Origin: Bacteroidales bacterium
Lineage (GTDB): Bacteria > Bacteroidota > Bacteroidia > Bacteroidales > UBA932
Direction of reading: 5' to 3'
DNA length: 24,182 bases
Assembly (NCBI GenBank): GCA_017527625.1
Contig: JAFXPV010000051.1
Span: forward strand, 1-24,182
Below the pieces are notes generated by a model. It was given only the letters and a program-made list of their open reading frames with translations. It did no database searches and was not told the origin of the DNA. Positions within the stretch are counted from its first letter, which is position 1. Every line of letters starts with the position of its first letter. Below, piece by piece: positions 21,857 to 24,182 of this stretch. Made by a program: the position numbers and the translations under genes.

Positions 21857-23124
21857 TGAAAAAGATAGCGCTGCTCCTAACTGTCTTGCTGGCTGCCGCC
21901 TGCGGCCCCAAAGACACCCCAACAGAAACAGTCACAACCCTCCCTTCGTCCATCGATGACGACCATACTTACCTCTACGGTATCCCGGTCGATATGTACT
22001 CCACGGAAGAGGGGACAATAGGCAAGGGTGAAGTCTTTTCCACCATCCTCGACCGTTACGGAGTGTCCCAGCAGAAAGCCTACCAGCTGGCTGACGCCTC
22101 GAAGGACGCCTTCGATGTCCGCAACCTCCAGATAGGGCGCGGCTATCACGCCTACTTCGACTCGACAGGGGCCCTGGCATACCTCGTATATGAGGCTACC
22201 GACCGCAAGAGCGTGGTCTTTTCGGTGCAGGAACCTCTCGGAGCGACAGTACTCGAGAAAGACCTGGACATCACCACCCGCTACACCGAAGTGGAAATAC
22301 AGAACTCCCTCTGGGCGGATACCCAGAACGCCGGGGCTTCGCCGCTTCTGGCCCTCAAGCTGTCCGACATCTACGCCTGGACCATCAATTTCTTCGGCCT
22401 GCAGAAAGGCGACTGGTTCAAGGCGGTCTATGACGAATACGGAGTCGACGGCAAGTTCCTGGATATAGGCAATGTCTATTATGTGGCCTTCAACCACGCA
22501 GGCAAGGTCTATGAATCGTATTACTACGACGACGGCAGCGAAGGCGGCGACAAGTATTGGAACGAGAACGGAGAGAGCCTCCGCAAGGCGTTCCTGAAGG
22601 CTCCCCTGAAATATTCCCGCATCAGCTCAGGCTTCTCCTACGCGCGCAGGCACCCCATCACCCATCAGGTCAAGGCACATACCGGAGTGGACTATGCCGC
22701 CCCTACGGGTACTCCGGTGATGTCTATCGGCGACGGCGTGGTGACTTCCGTAAAATATGAGGGAGCCGGCGGAAACACAGTCAGGATCACACACAATTCA
22801 GTATACAAGACCGCATATCTCCACCTGTCGAAATACGGCCCCGGCATCAGGGCCGGCGCAAGGGTGACCCAGGGCCAGGTCATCGGCTATGTAGGAGCCA
22901 CCGGCAGCGCCACGGGCCCGCACCTCGACTTCCGCGTGTGGAAGAATGGCACGCCCATCAATCCCGTGACTATGGATTCGCCTCCGGCAGACCCGGTGCC
23001 TGCCGACAAGATGCCGCAGTTCGAGGCCGCCAAGGCCAGGTCTCTGGCAAAAAGGGATTCTATCGAGATATACAGGATCTACGAGCGGATGATCATCGCT
23101 CCTCTGGGCCAAGTTTCCGAATGA
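21856..23124 (+). CDS. Lipoprotein M23-family peptidoglycan endopeptidase
   Basis: 422 residues. The N-terminus MKKIALLLTVLLAAAC is a lipoprotein signal with the lipidated Cys at residue 16, which fixes the start at 21856. Residues about 50-250 hold a domain (VFSTILDRYGV and onward) like the LysM/OapA-type part of other envelope M23 peptidases. The peptidase domain (about 255-372) has HTGVD (His275, Asp279), YLHLS (His323) and GPHLDFRVW (His356). The usual final HxH is HxD here, so Asp358 stands where a zinc-binding His is expected. It probably trims or opens peptidoglycan cross-links. It diverges from mraZ across 112 nt and overlaps the convergent methyltransferase by 32 nt. Confidence 0.9.
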   Translation: MKKIALLLTVLLAAACGPKDTPTETVTTLPSSIDDDHTYLYGIPVDMYSTEEGTIGKGEVFSTILDRYGVSQQKAYQLADASKDAFDVRNLQIGRGYHAYFDSTGALAYLVYEATDRKSVVFSVQEPLGATVLEKDLDITTRYTEVEIQNSLWADTQNAGASPLLALKLSDIYAWTINFFGLQKGDWFKAVYDEYGVDGKFLDIGNVYYVAFNHAGKVYESYYYDDGSEGGDKYWNENGESLRKAFLKAPLKYSRISSGFSYARRHPITHQVKAHTGVDYAAPTGTPVMSIGDGVVTSVKYEGAGGNTVRITHNSVYKTAYLHLSKYGPGIRAGARVTQGQVIGYVGATGSATGPHLDFRVWKNGTPINPVTMDSPPADPVPADKMPQFEAAKARSLAKRDSIEIYRIYERMIIAPLGQVSE

Positions 23125-23734
23125 CGCTCAGCCCGTCGCGCAAGGGAAGTATGAAATTTTCCACCCTGCTGTCCGCGGCCACCGTGTCGTTGAAGGCGGC
23201 GATGCCCTGTGTCTGGGCATCCCGGGGCACAGGCTCCTGAAGCACCTTGCCGTCCCACAGCACATTGTCGGCCAGGATAAGCCCTCCGTCGGCCACCTTG
23301 TCGAAGACGAGGCGGTAGTAGTCGCAGTATTCCCTCTTGTTGGCGTCGATATATACCAGGTCGAAGCGGCAGTCGAGCTGCGGGATTATCTGCTTCGCGT
23401 CTCCGAAATGGAGCTGCACGCGGTCTTCGATGCCGGCCCTGCCGTAGCCTTCGCGGATGAGGTCTTCCAGTTCGTCATTGATTTCGACGGCGTGGATGGT
23501 TCCGCCCGGGGCGAGTCCCTGCGCCAGGCAGATTGTGGAATAGCCGGTGAAGACGCCTAGCTCGAGGATGCAAGCGGGTTTTGCAAGCCTTGAAATGAGC
23601 GCCAGCAGGCTGCCCTGCTCGCGGCCGCTCAGCATACGGGCGTGGTTGGTGCGCAGATGTGTCTGCCTCTCGAGCCATTGCAGGGCTTCGGACGCCGGAG
23701 TGGAGTGGCTTTGCAGGTATTCTTTCTCGGTCAT
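23093..23734 (-). CDS. Class I SAM-dependent O-methyltransferase (Methyltransf_3 / YrrM-like)
   Basis: 213 residues. The SAM motif ILELGVFTGYSTICLA (56-71), VYIDANK with Asp130 and LADNVLWDG with Asp156/Asn157 fit the metal-dependent O-methyltransferase family (COG4122 type). Members act on catechols, caffeoyl-CoA or, for B. subtilis YrrM (TrmR), on tRNA wobble hydroxyuridine; a tRNA role is possible but not shown. The ATG at 23734 lies 13 nt after the M16 peptidase stop, so it is probably read from that gene's promoter. Its last 32 nt overlap the convergent M23 gene. Confidence 0.9.
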   Translation of the reverse strand: MTEKEYLQSHSTPASEALQWLERQTHLRTNHARMLSGREQGSLLALISRLAKPACILELGVFTGYSTICLAQGLAPGGTIHAVEINDELEDLIREGYGRAGIEDRVQLHFGDAKQIIPQLDCRFDLVYIDANKREYCDYYRLVFDKVADGGLILADNVLWDGKVLQEPVPRDAQTQGIAAFNDTVAADSRVENFILPLRDGLSVIRKLGPEER

Positions 23735-23747
23735 TGTCAGGCTTGTT

Positions 23748-24182
23748 TTAACGATATAAAAGGAAGGAAAGCTTGTCCGGTGCGAAAACGTCGCAGGCGA
23801 CGGCCTGCAGGTCTTCGCAGGTCAACGCCTCGACGCGGGTGCGGATCTGGGCGTCGCTCATATAGTCGCCGAAATTGAGCAGGCTTCTGCCAATGGCCAG
23901 GGCCTGGGCTTCTCCATTCTCGGACGATATTGCATTCTGAGCCATAAGCTGTTTCTTGGCATAGCGCAGGGCAGTGCTGCTGAGCGGCGTGCTCCGCATC
24001 CTGGCCAGCTCGCCGAGCACCAGGCTGACGCATTTGTCGACATTCTCCTTCTCGCAGCCGAAATAAATCGTCGCGCATCCTGTCTTCGAATAGGGGACGT
24101 ACGAGGCTTCGACATTGTATACGAGGGCCTTTTTCTCCCTCAGCAGGCTGTTCAGCCTTGAGTTGCAGGAAGGGCCGCCGAG
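23748..24182 (-). CDS. M16-family (insulinase-like) zinc peptidase, C-terminal part; 5' end outside the window
   Basis: The last 144 residues of a longer protein, in frame from the right edge to the TAA at 23748. The segment LGGPSCNSRLNSLLREKKAL, followed by VYNVEASYVPYSKTGCATIYFGC, is the typical C-terminal M16 domain, in which the R..Y pair helps bind substrate. The later part (RYAKKQLMAQNAISSENGEA) also fits. The zinc site (HxxEH) is in the N-terminal half and cannot be seen. Bacteroidota usually have one or two such peptidases; the substrate is unknown. The methyltransferase follows after 13 nt. Confidence 0.88.
   Translation of the reverse strand, partial: LGGPSCNSRLNSLLREKKALVYNVEASYVPYSKTGCATIYFGCEKENVDKCVSLVLGELARMRSTPLSSTALRYAKKQLMAQNAISSENGEAQALAIGRSLLNFGDYMSDAQIRTRVEALTCEDLQAVACDVFAPDKLSFLLYR

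Overview
The window reads as a chromosomal segment of a Bacteroidota bacterium, most likely of the order Bacteroidales. The reasons are the ExbB / small membrane protein / ExbD order, an ExbB with an N-terminal signal peptide, a PASTA-tailed FtsI, a long MraY, promoter motifs of the Bacteroidota type (TTTG, then about 20 nt, then TAnnTTTG), and generally weak Shine-Dalgarno sequences. The genus cannot be fixed from sequence alone. The DNA is fairly GC-rich at third codon positions, except in the exbB end (about 1-1450), which is AT-richer.

The core is a nearly gapless minus-strand dcw (division and cell wall) cluster, read right to left from 21743: mraZ, rsmH, ftsL-like, ftsI, murE, mraY, murD, ftsW, murG, murC, ftsQ, ftsA, ftsZ. 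The same strand continues without a visible break into rpiB, truB and queA. All junctions are overlaps or gaps of 22 nt or less. The run ends at a strong intrinsic terminator at 4402-4438. A well-formed promoter in the 3' end of truB can transcribe queA separately. Together these genes make UDP-MurNAc-tripeptide from UDP-MurNAc (murC, murD, murE), move the completed precursor onto lipid (mraY, murG), polymerise and cross-link septal peptidoglycan (ftsW, ftsI), and build the Z-ring and its membrane links (ftsZ, ftsA, ftsQ, ftsL). murF, murB and ddl are not in the window.

Left of the terminator lies a second minus-strand set: dprA, tatD and ansA (DNA uptake or processing, a metal-dependent hydrolase, a cytoplasmic asparaginase). 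After a 118-nt gap comes the exbB / four-TM protein / exbD operon, which energises TonB-dependent outer-membrane transport; exbD runs off the left edge.

Right of mraZ a 112-nt divergent intergenic region separates the dcw operon from a plus-strand lipoprotein M23 peptidase. This spacer is the most interesting non-coding DNA here. It holds four 10-nt-phased TG(T/G)AA(A/T) repeats that look like MraZ boxes, a TAnnTTTG element facing each way, and a perfect 10-bp inverted repeat touching the peptidase start codon. The peptidase gene overlaps the convergent O-methyltransferase gene by 32 nt. The O-methyltransferase lies just downstream of an M16 peptidase whose 5' end is outside the window.

No tRNA, rRNA, CRISPR array, insertion sequence or phage gene was seen, and no stretch over 300 nt lacks a gene. 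Most of the content is housekeeping. I did not find a clearly novel multigene system; the new leads are regulatory and residue-level.
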